Shown: piece by piece, positions 25,137 through 34,867 of the stretch | Position numbering within the stretch: position 1 is the stretch's first letter | Layout of the letters: each line of letters opens with the position of its first letter | Assembly: GCA_032622095.1 (NCBI GenBank) | Contig: CP136061.1 | Location: forward strand, 17,984,991-18,048,990 | Source: Siphonodentalium dalli | Taxonomy: Eukaryota > Mollusca > Scaphopoda > Gadilida > Siphonodentaliidae | DNA length: 64,000 nt | Direction of reading: 5' to 3' | Translations under genes and position numbers: made by a program | The notes under the pieces: generated by a model | Database searches by the model: none | Seen by the model: only the letters and a program-made list of their open reading frames with translations | What the model was told of the DNA's origin: nothing

Positions 25137-25289
25137 TACAATGTTGTGTACAGTATGAGTTTTTCTTGTACTCGTCCAGGTTGTGGTGAAAAGTCATATT
25201 GGACTCGACACTGCGTGTCTCATCCAATATGACTTTTCACCACAACCTGGACTCGAACAAGAAAAACACATACTGTACACAACATTGTA
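25137..25289. mobile_element. 153-bp near-perfect hairpin MITE
   Basis: TACAATGTTGTGTACAGTATG-like left arm pairs with the inverse ending CATACTGTACACAACATTGTA. The arms are about 67 bp, nearly perfect, around a loop of about 19 nt (CTCGACACTGCGTGTCTCA). It lies in the intron or 3' flank of the minus-strand gene at 25356-26451. Confidence 0.8.
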
Positions 25290-25355
25290 TAATAACTTTA
25301 TAATATGTATAATTATATCTTCATTTCAGTAACCGGATAGTATGAATTAACTTAC

Positions 25356-25525
25356 GATCCATCCGCTCCAAACCAACCATAATCTGACAGTTGGGTTAGG
25401 GGTAAGTCAGTCCAGCTGCTGGATTTTAGGTTATATCTAGTGAACCATTCCATTCGATTGGCCGTTCTGGCATCAAACAACATCCAAGCGACAATATCCC
25501 CGCTCGTGTAAAGAACAACGGCTGC
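25356..25525 (-). CDS. Exon of unrecognised minus-strand gene (downstream exon)
   Basis: Reading the minus strand from 25525, a 170-nt open stretch lies between a 3' splice signal (...TTATTGCAG) and a consensus 5' splice signal (GTAAGT at 25355-25350). It encodes 56 residues including VVLYTSGDIVAWMLFDART, then EWFTRYNLKSSSWTDLPL, then a short aromatic/Gly end. It joins in phase 0 to the exon at 26291-26451 and leaves two bases for a further exon. The pattern FDAR..n..eWFt...l.SSsWtDL recalls, from memory only, an uncharacterised secreted protein family of lophotrochozoans. No domain is claimed. The exons before and after this pair were not found. Confidence 0.6.
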
Positions 25526-26290
25526 CTGCAATAATTATGAGATTTGAGTGACTGATATGCCGTATACGTCATCTGTTCGATAGTTCATAAGATAATAATT
25601 ATAGCAACCACCAGCGAGCTGCAGGACCATGTGGTTGTTTATACATTCGGCGCAGGTGAAAGACGTCATATATTTTGTTTTCTTTATCCATCAGTGATTT
25701 TTCAAAGATCGCGGATATGGATTTTGAAGAAATTGTCACGTGACTTCCGGTTAGCAACTGTGTAATGAATGCATTGGCACAGGGTAAAAAAAACTCCCGA
25801 CTTACGACTGGATTTGATATGGCGGGTCACATATTGTTAGTGATTTGGACATTCCCAGTTTGACATTCACACCGAGTGTTTCGTGATCGAGAATGTCAAC
25901 ATAATAGTTCCGATGGACTATTTCAACATGAAAAAAGCCAGTATTGTGCTTATTTTCACAAGAACAGACTGGAAAATAACAGGAATAAGCCAATTTACGG
26001 ACTTACCAGACGTACGCTCTCTATAATGTGTTTTCACTGTGGCCCGCGCCATCAAACAGAGTAACGGGTATAGGTCCACTGTGGGCTTATTTTAGAATCA
26101 TATAAGTCAAATATGAAACAATTTGCACGATGGCATCTTGATAAATCACCTATAATTATGTTTGTAATAAAAATATAGTTATCTGGATCCCAGAAGCGAC
26201 AGAATATGACACAATCATGTCTAAAGGAGAATTTATAGGTATAATCTGAGGCTTCAAACAGCCATGGCTCTGTAACCTTCTAGTCTTTAC

Positions 26291-26451
26291 CTCAGTGACC
26301 GAAGTTCGAGAGATCCATTTGTTGACCTTTGAACTTCTGTAGACGTTATCGCATCCGGGTCCTGTACAAATTATGGAATCGTTTCTCCAGGCGTCAAGGA
26401 CATTGATGTCCGTTCCGTTACGAACGTCGAACACCAACTCAAAAGCATGAT
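26291..26451 (-). CDS. Exon of unrecognised minus-strand gene (upstream exon)
   Basis: On the minus strand a 161-nt stretch is bounded by TTGTTATAG before 26451 and by GAG then GTAAAG at 26290. It encodes HAFELVFDVRNGTDINVLD, then AWRNDSIICTGPGCDNVY, then RSSKVNKWISRTSVTE. Two cysteines (CTGPGC) could form a disulphide, and NGT and NDS are possible N-glycosylation sites, which fits a secreted protein. It ends on a codon boundary and splices in frame to 25525. It begins with two bases of a split codon, so there is at least one more exon upstream, perhaps beyond the MITE at 26587-27054. Confidence 0.55.
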
Positions 26452-26586
26452 CTATAACAAGTATCATAACAAGAAATACATTTTATTATACATGTATGCT
26501 TCCCCGTAAATTAGCGGGAAATACATTGTATTATACATGAAGCCCATTGAGGTCACATGGGTCACAATAAAAAAGAAATTATTGCG

Positions 26587-27054
26587 TTTAAAGGTACTCA
26601 ACCCGTAAAGAGGGTCCCCATCTCAACAGATTCCAACAACAACAATCCGATCAGAGGGTCCTATATTACTATTTCTTTGGCTTTGGGGGTAAAACATATT
26701 GTATTCGAGTCGAGGAACCCATCAAACAAAGCTCAGAGTTATTAGATATTGATTTTTGAAAATTCTTATGTTCTCGAGATGAGTACTTATAACTGCCGTC
26801 AATTTGGTAACATGCTCGAGATTTTACGCCAAAATTCTATTCAAACAGACAATCTATAATCAAGTGGTAATAATTGACTACGTACTGGGCCAGGAAGAAT
26901 TCCCGATAATGAAAAATAATAGATTTCTAAAATCGATATCTAACAAATCTGAGCTTTGATGGGTGACTTCCTCGACTCGAATCAAATATTTTTGACCCCC
27001 GAAGCCATTGAAATAGTAATTGAGAGGAGTTTTATCGGGTTGAGTACCTTTAAA
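26587..27054. mobile_element. 468-bp foldback MITE with ~180-bp arms
   Basis: The left end TTTAAAGGTACTCAACCCG is inverted at the right end (CGGGTTGAGTACCTTTAAA). Arms of about 180 bp continue inward (ATTACTATTTC, TGGCTT.GGGGGT, ATTCGAGTCGAGGAA, CAAAGCTCAGA, TTAGATAT) with moderate divergence around a centre near 26780-26890. The palindromic TTTAAA at the ends hides the exact target duplication (TA, TTAA or none). It sits between two direct copies of a TAAATTAGCGGGAAA motif (26508 and 27068). Confidence 0.75.
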
Positions 27055-27116
27055 AATAGTTTCCCTATAAATTAGCGGGAAAATACCGAAACGTAGATCG
27101 TCACATAAACCTTTGA

Positions 27117-27236
27117 GAAGCCACGATGAAGCCACGATGAAATGCGATTTGAAGCCACGATGAAATACGATATTGTTATTTCACTGTAGCTTTTGTTATT
27201 TCACTGTAGCTTTTGTTATTTCACTGTAGCTTGGTG
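27117..27236 (+). repeat. Short tandem repeats
   Basis: GAAGCCACGATGAA occurs three times, then TTGTTATTTCACTGTAGCTT three times in direct succession. Confidence 0.9.
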
Positions 27237-27424
27237 GAGCGGGTTTACGCGAGCGTGAATCAATACGCCCAATATATATACCGGACTCCGATCTGTTTGT
27301 GAACACATATGGGTCAATCGGTTTATTCTTTCCGAGCATATATATTCAATTTGTTGAATAATTAAAAGTGAAAATGCTGTATAATTTAGAATTTGAGTAT
27401 TAATAAGGTGCATCTAATAAAAAG

Positions 27425-27585
27425 AATACCTACAGTTTTTGTTGGAATACCTGAAAACATCTCGTAAGTGTCTGGAAATAAATATTGAATTTTCACTCGC
27501 GGCTTGCCGTCGCTCGTGAAAATTCGATATTACATTCCAGACACTCCTGAGATATTTAGGTATTCAAACAAAAACTGCAGGTATT
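27425..27585. mobile_element. 161-bp hairpin MITE
   Basis: AATACCTACAGTTTTTGTT at the left pairs with AACAAAAACTGCAGGTATT at the right. The arms extend about 70 bp through GTGTCTGGAA and GAATTTTCAC to a short GC-rich loop. Confidence 0.75.
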
Positions 27586-27903
27586 AGGCTACGTTGACGC
27601 ATGTCATTTTGTTTTCGTTATCTGCTTCTTGTGACAGTCTGGGCTTGTCGTATTCGCCGAGACACTGACTCGGGGAGCCTGCAAATACTCAACATCAACG
27701 AAGTTCTTTTCTGATACCATATATCTCGTCCCACAGTAATAAGTAACTGTTCAAAATAATTCATCAATACATTGTAGCAACTAAGCGTTTTGATAACTTA
27801 CTTTATACCACGATCGCCATCTTACTATATAAATAAAGCCATCTGTTTAAATTTTACATTTAATCAACATCTGTTGATTAAACGTGCCTACTGTTGATTA
27901 AAC
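27586..27903. other. Intergenic, no gene recognised
   Basis: No frame longer than a few dozen codons and no element end is seen. A short TGTTGATTAAAC repeat precedes the duplication at 27904. Confidence 0.5.
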
Positions 27904-28069
27904 TTCGCAGAGTGGATTAAACTTTCTCCATACAATTTGAACGGAAACGTGTTTATCCATCGCATTGTAAAGATCGTGGCATAAACTTCGCAGAGTGGAT
28001 TAAACTTTCTCCATACAATTTGAACGGAAAAGTGTTTATCCATCACATTGTAAAGATCGTGGCATAAAC
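27904..28069 (+). repeat. 83-bp tandem duplication
   Basis: Two copies (27904 and 27987) of a unit starting TTCGCAGAGTGGATTAAAC and ending AAGATCGTGGCATAAAC differ at only a couple of positions. Confidence 0.92.
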
Positions 28070-28572
28070 AAAATAAACGCATACGGCCGAATTCTGGTCC
28101 CTGGTCTAGACCAGGGTTTCATGTAAACTATAGTCTAGACCAGGCCGAAACCACGGTGATCGCCATGTGTTACCCAGCTTCGAGTCGAGCAAGCTGGGAT
28201 TATTGGTCAGCACTGGTCCGTATTCTCGTCTTTTTGAAACTCAGGTTTACGTAAACCATGGTTTGCCTTCTTATTGTCATTCAAGCCTGTGTCGGTCTGT
28301 TCATAATTCGAACCATGTGGTAACGTAAAAGTTCTGGTAACAGAAACATATGTATTTTTTGGAAGCATTTATCTTTATGTTAACCAAATAGGAATTGTGT
28401 TGTATTGATATGCCGTGTAGAAGAAAGATTATAATTATATATGAACTGGACAAAATGTAATATAATCGACTATTATGTGTGTTATAGGTAATAGTCTACA
28501 GCTGAGACCTAGTACCACCCTGGTCTGAGATTTTTGTATAAACCGAGACTTGAACCTGAGACGAGAATACCT

Positions 28573-29569
28573 TTTTCTGTTTTCGCAGTAACGATACAGA
28601 TTGTAATTCGATTGTAAATCATGCGTGCGTTTATCTGGCTTTACAGTGGAGTTTTATTTATAACATCCTTGCCGTGTTTGAAAGCATATTACCGTTAGAT
28701 GGATTAAGTAAGATTTTCATGCTATTATTTCCAATATGTTATCGATCGGCTTGGTTGACACGGATAAATAGGGAATGATAGTAGTTTTGCAATCGGAACG
28801 TAAACCGCATTGGATGCGGGTGTCTTTCGTTCCGTGTTTCTGAAATGAATTGAGGTCGGAGCTAGTTTTGATAGTACTAATTCATCATTTGAGAATAAAT
28901 TATTGCTGGACTGGATATACATTATAACAGCAAAAACTCTCAAAATGATATTAAGACAGAACGAAAAAGTGTGGTTCAAATAAGGAAATGTCCGATTAAA
29001 TTGAATTAAATTAAATGCATGGGACCCCTGCTCTTGATTAATGATTTATTTGGTCCAGTTTCTTAAGCCTTGACATTTCGAATTGGTTTATTTGTCATAA
29101 TTTATCTTTAAACATGGATTTGGAAAAAAATTACATGGAAATGGAAATATCTGCTATCGGGAGTGTGATACAACGCGCCCATCTCGATTTTCCCCGAAAC
29201 CATGCCCCCACAACAACTCCCCCTCCCCCGTTGTGACCATTATATTTTCTGGAAAATTATTTTCAATAACTTCAATCACGGCGATAGTTATTTAGAATCT
29301 TTCTAAATTTTAAACTTATTTCAAATTCCCAAGTCCGCGAAATTACATTGCAAATGGCACCCCCTCAACCCAATGAATTGTTGAAAATTTCCATCAAGTA
29401 CCTCACTATTTCCAATTGTTGAAAAATCCCACCTGATATCCCCTATAATAATGGTTCGAAATATTTTCAAGAGATGAATGTAATTTATGTGTAATATTTT
29501 GCCGCAAAGTTGAACAATATATAGTTGGTTCTTGATCTGATTTTACACTATACATTGATTGTAAAGGAC
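28573..29569. other. Interior of TIR element A, no gene recognised
   Basis: AT-rich sequence between the ~490-bp end region and the SINE. The minus-strand frame at 28725-28979 has no recognisable motif. No repeat or element end was noticed. Confidence 0.45.
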
Positions 29570-29814
29570 GCCGGTGTTCCCATCGGTAGAATGCTCGGGG
29601 CATTTTGCCATCTAGCGCTGACGAAGCTGGTTCTAATGCCGACAAGCGCGAATTCGCGATCCACTCCAAGTGAGGATAATCTGATTCATGTATCTGGGCA
29701 AGTTTGTCGGTCCCTTTCCGGGGTCGGTATTTCTACACACAGCGGAGTGTTTCTCGGTGAATTTACTCTCTGGGTAGACTTTCCTCCACCCGTAAAACTG
29801 ACATCGTCGTGACA
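29570..29814 (+). mobile_element. tRNA-derived SINE, copy 1 (diverged)
   Basis: Shares with the copies at 39014 and 54972 the order CATCGGTAGAATGC (A-box region), AGCGCTGACGAAGCTGGTTC, TGTATCTGGGCAAGTTTGTC, TTTCTCGGTGAA and TTTCCTCCACCCGTAAA. The B-box region is disrupted by about 25 bp of extra, unrelated sequence. Confidence 0.65.
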
Positions 29815-30135
29815 TCAGCATAGGGGGTGAGAAATCCGCACCACCCCTGCCTCGTGATCCCCGTCGAACGGCGACGGCATACAGATACCGCTATACAACA
29901 CGGATATAAGCCGCGTTCACGTGCTCAGGTTTGGAGACACCAACACACCAATCTCGATGCAGCGCTCAGCACGCTTTTGTCCATAGATTGTCATTGATTG
30001 TCGTTGATTGTCGTTGATTGTACAACAATGCACCGATCCCAACTTGAGACCAGGTGGTTTCGCGAGACCAAGTCCTGAGATGGAACACCGTGATTATTAG
30101 GGTGGTCTAGACCTGAGACCAGAATTCAGCCGATA

Positions 30136-31765
30136 CGCAGGGGGGGTCGCGCACAAAAATTCCATATATGAGGCGGGGGTGGGTGGGTCATTTCACCCGG
30201 AAAAAATGCGTAAATGACCAAAAATGCTAATTTTTTCCTCCACTTAAAATCACTGTTTTTGTGCTCACGTAATCTGTTAATATCAACGATATGACACACT
30301 ATGCTATTTAAAACATACTAACCAGAACTAACTACCATTTAGGGGTGTATGTATGCTGATGTATGTCAAAATTAATGTACCAGATTTCGACGGATGAAAG
30401 ATATATTATATAAGCATAATTATTAAATGATTACCATCTTCTGTTCTTAATCCACATAATGGATATTATTTGTTATCAAGATAAACTTGATGATACAAAC
30501 AAAAATAACAGTTCCACTATATTCCACTGGTTTAAAACTATAAAACAAAATAACTCATACAAAAAGTTCATACTATTTGGATAACAATATGAAAACTTAG
30601 CCTTTTGTGATATTAAATCAACCACAGTTATTATTCACAAGTCTAAGCAGTTAGGTACTGTACATATACATGTAATAAGGTAGTATATCTTGGAGTTCCA
30701 GTTATTTGACTGCCAATACATATGGTATTGTAATTATTAGTTGTTTGTTCATTATTGGTTGCTTTGATATTCAATTTAGGATATAGCAGGATAGAGCAAT
30801 GTAACTATAAAAGTAGCTTTTGGTATTAAAGTCTCAACTTATTCCATATGCAACATAAAGCTAGAATATAAACATGACTAATATGAACTTTGTTCTTGAA
30901 ACTAATTATAAATCATACTATATAACCTGGATCAAACTGCACAGGTAATCTATGCAACTCTCTTCATGCGAACTTTCTCAGAGTCACATATCTCAACTGA
31001 ACAGTCTGATCCAGGATGCTTGTTCTTATAATGGGTTTCCATGTGATACGTCCAGTAAACCACATTGCACAGGGGGAACCTACATGTATACAGACGGTTT
31101 GTACAAGGTGACCGTGGCTTGGATATCTCTGCTGGCTTTAAACTAAACTTTATACTCTGATAATAAGTTAATAATACTACCAATTTTTCGCTAATATTGG
31201 TATATGTCAATCTGCAAACCAACATGACATACATACATGTATTTAGACTGTGCTGCTGTGAGTATGACTTTCCTTGGCTTGGGTCCCAGATGAAATTTTT
31301 TCTACCTCTATTACTACAGTATTACTATTGGGCCTTGACTCTAAAACATCTTATACTATTGTTATATAAAAGAATATGGAGTTATTGAGGATATCAGGAA
31401 ATGTATTACGTCGTAATTATTATGTTTTATGGCATTATGCCCAATGTTTTTAAGTGCATGCGTTCAGCATTTCCACATTTTATACTAATAGAATTATCTC
31501 CCTTTAGAGCAGTTTAGAGGTTTACTAAAATGCTGGGAATAGTATTAAATAATAAGAAATGGAACAATTCTTTGCTAGGCTTTGATTTGGTTTATATTTT
31601 ATGTTTTTTGTAAGATTTTGGGGGGTGGGTCCCAAAAATTGGGCGGAAAAAAAGAGAAAAAAATTGCAGGTAGAGGGGTGGTGGGTCCCCGAAAGGGGCA
31701 AAAACATTTTTTTCGCCCTATATATGTAAAAAAAATCCGCGACCCCCCCCCCCCCCCCTGCGATA
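30136..31765. other. Spacer between inverted TIR elements A and B
   Basis: Both edges carry a G/C-run joined to GCAGGGGGGG-like and TCGCG-like sequence in opposite orientation (30138-30155 and 31737-31761). The interior is AT-rich. The only coding-like signal is the zinc-finger-like frame at 30950-31120 on the minus strand. Confidence 0.5.
30950..31120 (-). CDS. Possible C-terminal exon with a C2H2-type finger
   Basis: The minus-strand frame ends at a TAG (30950-30952). It encodes LYTCRFPLCNVVYWTY, then HMETHYKNKHPG, then about 24 residues of tail. Spacing is C-X4-C-X10-H-X4-H, close to a C2H2 or BED-type finger, preceded by a possible 3' splice site (CCAGCAG). The tail is charged (DSEKVRMKR). 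It could be the end of a host gene or of a transposon-encoded DNA-binding protein. No other exon was found nearby, so it may be a pseudogene fragment. Confidence 0.35.
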   Translation of the reverse strand, partial: KPRSPCTNRLYTCRFPLCNVVYWTYHMETHYKNKHPGSDCSVEICDSEKVRMKRVA

Positions 31766-32062
31766 CGGCCGAATTCTGGTCCCTGGTCTAGACCACCCTA
31801 ATAATCACGGTGTTCCATGTCTGGACCTGGTCTCGCGAAACCACCTGGTCTCGATTTAGATTAGGCGGATTATTGTTCAATCAACGACGATCGGTGTATC
31901 GACGGACAAAGGCACGCTTGGTGCTCGAACAAATGATTGCGTTCACGTCGCGAATAGTTGAGCATTAATGTAACGGGTTATCACCGAACACGTGTGGTGT
32001 GTCGCCTTTACAGGGATGTGATTAGAGTGTCTCCATGTGGATGGTGGGGGTGTTGTCCATAT

Positions 32063-32517
32063 TGTGAGATAACTACCCATTATAATCTCACAACTTGATT
32101 CAAACTATACGAATGTCCCAATATATAAAACCCCAAACTCAGATATTCGTGTTCGGTTCTCGAAACCTCACACGTCTTACTCTCAGCGAAGATATACACA
32201 CAATGAAGATGGCTCCCAAATATGGTCAAGGGAGATGACCATAACGGAGGAACCAATCCCGATGTGTATTGCCAAACACCTCATCTAATATGCATCCCAA
32301 ATAGTATATAAGAAACAACTACATCCCATCACATCATGCTTTCACTAGACTCATCTCATACCTAGATCATATCCAGGCATCATTCACACCAGGCATCACC
32401 CATTCGGGGACACCAATTCGCGGCGACTATTGATCATTATATTTGTACACACTGCATATCTTATTCACAACATAATAAAGACTTGTACCTACTATATACA
32501 TGTGTCATTACCTCACA
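32063..32517 (+). repeat. 5' LTR (455 bp)
   Basis: Starts TGTGAGATAAC and ends CCTCACA. Contains TATATAAAA at 32122-32130, a second TATATAAG near 32305 and the polyadenylation signal AATAAA at 32474-32479, consistent with U3-R-U5. Bases 32068-32517 match 38155-38604 without a difference by eye. Confidence 0.95.
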
Positions 32518-32526
32518 TAGTATTAA

Positions 32527-32537
32527 TGGTGCCGTGA
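32527..32537 (+). promoter_or_regulatory. Primer-binding site, tRNA-His type
   Basis: TGGTGCCGTGA is complementary to the 3' acceptor end (TCACGGCACCA) that I recall for animal tRNA-His. It lies 9 nt after the LTR. Confidence 0.75.
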
Positions 32538-32711
32538 ACAGTTCTACGTCTCACCACACAACTTGAAGTCTCGGCCACTAGACGATCACTACAGAGCAGA
32601 AACAATCTCAAACCGCTACTCAACCACGGGGATACAGCCTTACACTCCAGCCACGGATAGACAGTCTCATACACTAGACCACTGCACCGGTCAAAAATAA
32701 CTCAACCATTC

Positions 32712-32893
32712 GGACACACAGGAACCCTTCGGACACACAGGACCGCATACCAACCCTTCGGACACACAGGACCGCACACCAACCCTTCGGACACACAGGA
32801 CCGCACACCAACCCTTCGAACACACAGGACCGCATACCAACCCTTCGGACACACAGGACCGCACACCAACCCTTCGGACACACAGGACCGCAT
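32712..32893 (+). repeat. 29-bp tandem repeat in the retrotransposon leader
   Basis: Seven copies of GGACACACAGGA; six are spaced 29 bp with the unit GGACACACAGGACCGCATAC plus CAACCCTTC, and the first is truncated. Because 29 is not a multiple of three, all three minus-strand frames stay open, which produces spurious Cys-rich ORFs. Confidence 0.95.
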
Positions 32894-33153
32894 ACATACT
32901 CATCTGATATAGACGAATCAACCTTTTATTCTTATACAACCAGCTCACATCGTGTATCCAGCTAAAAAAAAAACATTACTACTCACGCCTCTTGCAGGCC
33001 AGATTCAGATCCACATAAACTTTAACATCCGATTTGGACATCCTTCGGCTTCCAATAACCACGACGAGAACATTCTATACATCATTCATCATCACAGACT
33101 TGTGCACATTATTCTTCTCGGAAATTGGTGAGTGACCATCTTTTCTTTCCCAT

Positions 33154-33717
33154 TTGCTGTCAAATTGCACACCCCCTATTTTTAGCATTCTTTTACTCCT
33201 TTTTTTTTTCACGTGGGTTATGGACACATCACCTGATTCTACTACACCTACACTACCTACCCATCCTACTACAATACATGCTTCAAACGATCAGCCCATA
33301 CCACCCACCTCTTACAAACAACATTCAGTTCTTCATTTTAAAACTTACTGTAGATACGCTTTACCCCACCAAATAACTTTATCGCCACAACTCATTAAAT
33401 ATTGCAATCCCATTCGCATTGATATAACGCAAGATACAATCCGCTTATACGTGCGTTGTATGATTACAAATAACTACTCAGGACATACACTAGATTCTTG
33501 GAACGAGTGGCATACATTTCCGGCTCATTTTACGGATTATCCAAAACTTATCGTCAACTCTATAGTCGCGGCAATTCCCATAAAACATCCTAATAAATCA
33601 CCTGAATCGTGTCAAATACACCTGAATCGCATAATACACCGCCACGGCACTTGGAAAAAATACAACATATTTCGCACCCATACCATAGATCCCAAAACAG
33701 ACACCGTTAATCCTTAA
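33154..33717 (+). CDS. Pre-gag ORF of unknown function in the Gypsy element
   Basis: A 187-codon frame ends (TAA) 7 nt before the gag start. With the first ATG the product starts with a hydrophobic segment (about residues 9-23, rich in Leu and Phe) that could act as a signal or anchor. A start at 33220 (MDTSPDSTTPT) would remove it and leave 165 residues. The C-terminal two thirds looks ordered (CNPIRIDITQDTIRLYVRC, NEWHTFPAHFTDYPKLIV) but contains no motif I recognise. Gypsy-type elements usually have no ORF between the primer site and gag, so this may be lineage-specific or captured. It could also be an N-terminal part of gag in a shifted frame. Confidence 0.55.
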   Translation: MLSNCTPPIFSILLLLFFFTWVMDTSPDSTTPTLPTHPTTIHASNDQPIPPTSYKQHSVLHFKTYCRYALPHQITLSPQLIKYCNPIRIDITQDTIRLYVRCMITNNYSGHTLDSWNEWHTFPAHFTDYPKLIVNSIVAAIPIKHPNKSPESCQIHLNRIIHRHGTWKKYNIFRTHTIDPKTDTVNP

Positions 33718-33724
33718 TAACATA

Positions 33725-34867
33725 ATGGAGTCACCACCTCCGCAGAGCAGCGATTATTTTCATCCAACCAATTATCAGCATCACCTTGAATTAAACAGGG
33801 AAACGGACCGATCAACCGCCAGACCCCCCCACACAGACATTACTAATGAAATGGGCAAAGATAATCAGAACTTGCTATTGTCACGGCTTACCCATGAAAT
33901 TAGCCATTTCACTAGTTCTATCCGCGACCAGACTGAAAGTTTAAAAACACAGACAACAATAACAGCACTGCTGGGAATGAATTCCATTATTGAACCCTTC
34001 GATGGCAAGCCTGACGCTTTTCCCCAATGGGTCCATGCGGTGGAAAAATACTCCCGCGCGATTTCGGCACAAGATGAGACTATCATAAAAATTGCCGCTC
34101 AGACATGTAAATCTCAAGTTTCTGAATTTATTCAACGCTTCATAAATGAAAATAACACAGACGGAAAATTCACGTTCACCTGGACCGATCTGAAATCACA
34201 GTTACGCTCATTATTCAGTTCCATAACTGATTCGCCTCAAGCCATTTCCTCATTACGAGCCATTAGGCAGAGACATACGGAAACAATTGCCATGTTTGCA
34301 GAACGCATACGTACCCTTGCTAAACACGCGTATACTGATGAAATTAACACAAGAGCAGTGCAAACACAATTAGTAGCATTTTTTTCCGACGGTATTCGCG
34401 ACTCTAGTATTAAATTCAGGCTTCTCAAAGACGACCCCATAACGCTTGATAGAGCTACTGATATCGCCCTACGCGAAATGAACCTTCGGCAACGCTATCG
34501 CTTACGTTACGGTGAACATCATAATGATTATAACCAATTCCCACAGTTACAATCCCCTCAACCAATGGATATCGACAATAACCATCGGCACATTCCAAGA
34601 GGGCCATCACAATCCACTTACAACCCCCGTCAATCCAAAGACAGACACCGAATCAATGATCACCCCCACAGGCGCCAACCTTCAAATTCTCACCACCCCT
34701 ACTCTGAACCAAGGGTCTCCCATCCAAACCGCATCCAGACCATGGATGCAAGATATACTACAACAGCTCAACGACCACTCTTCTGTACATACTGCAGATT
34801 AAACAATCATACCACAGACCAATGCAGACGTCGGGCTCAAAATAACAACCAATTTTTAAACAGATGA
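33725..34867 (+). CDS. gag: Gag polyprotein (Ty3/Gypsy)
   Basis: 380 residues, starting in the context ATAATGG. Residues about 90-260 form the helical capsid-like region (FDGKPDAFPQWVHAVEKYS ... TWTDLKSQLRSLF ... RLLKDDPITL) and align by eye with the gag at 53073-54113. It is followed by a Pro/His/Arg-rich linker and one zinc knuckle CX2CX4HX4C with the first Cys at residue 354. Gag packages the RNA and forms the particle. Its TGA overlaps the first ATG of pol (ATGA), with pol in the -1 frame, so pol is expected from frameshifting or reinitiation. No internal stop was seen. Confidence 0.93.
   Translation: MESPPPQSSDYFHPTNYQHHLELNRETDRSTARPPHTDITNEMGKDNQNLLLSRLTHEISHFTSSIRDQTESLKTQTTITALLGMNSIIEPFDGKPDAFPQWVHAVEKYSRAISAQDETIIKIAAQTCKSQVSEFIQRFINENNTDGKFTFTWTDLKSQLRSLFSSITDSPQAISSLRAIRQRHTETIAMFAERIRTLAKHAYTDEINTRAVQTQLVAFFSDGIRDSSIKFRLLKDDPITLDRATDIALREMNLRQRYRLRYGEHHNDYNQFPQLQSPQPMDIDNNHRHIPRGPSQSTYNPRQSKDRHRINDHPHRRQPSNSHHPYSEPRVSHPNRIQTMDARYTTTAQRPLFCTYCRLNNHTTDQCRRRAQNNNQFLNR

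Larger units (their letters stand above)
28084..30132 (+). mobile_element. TIR element copy A (2.05 kb), family CGGCYGAATTCTGGTC
   Basis: Left end CGGCCGAATTCTGGTCCC and right end (inverted) CGGCTGAATTCTGGTCTC agree over about 29 bp, continuing into GGTCTAGACC. ATA flanks both sides (28081-28083 and 30133-30135), a 3-bp duplication. The left ~490 bp matches, inverted, the end of copy B at about 39990-40496; the right ~200 bp matches, inverted, 31766-31970. The left arm contains the palindromes CCCTGGTCTAGACCAGGG and GGTTTACGTAAACC. It holds a SINE copy near 29570-29814 and no transposase. Confidence 0.75.

Noticed and set aside
25809-25971. Open stretch with 3' and 5' splice-like signals between the two called exons
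   Set aside because: Its open frame does not match the phase left by the upstream exon (26291), and the in-phase frame hits a stop; the two outer exons join directly in phase.
32674-32948. Three overlapping Cys-rich minus-strand ORFs
   Set aside because: Produced by a 29-bp tandem repeat that lacks stops; all three frames are equally open.
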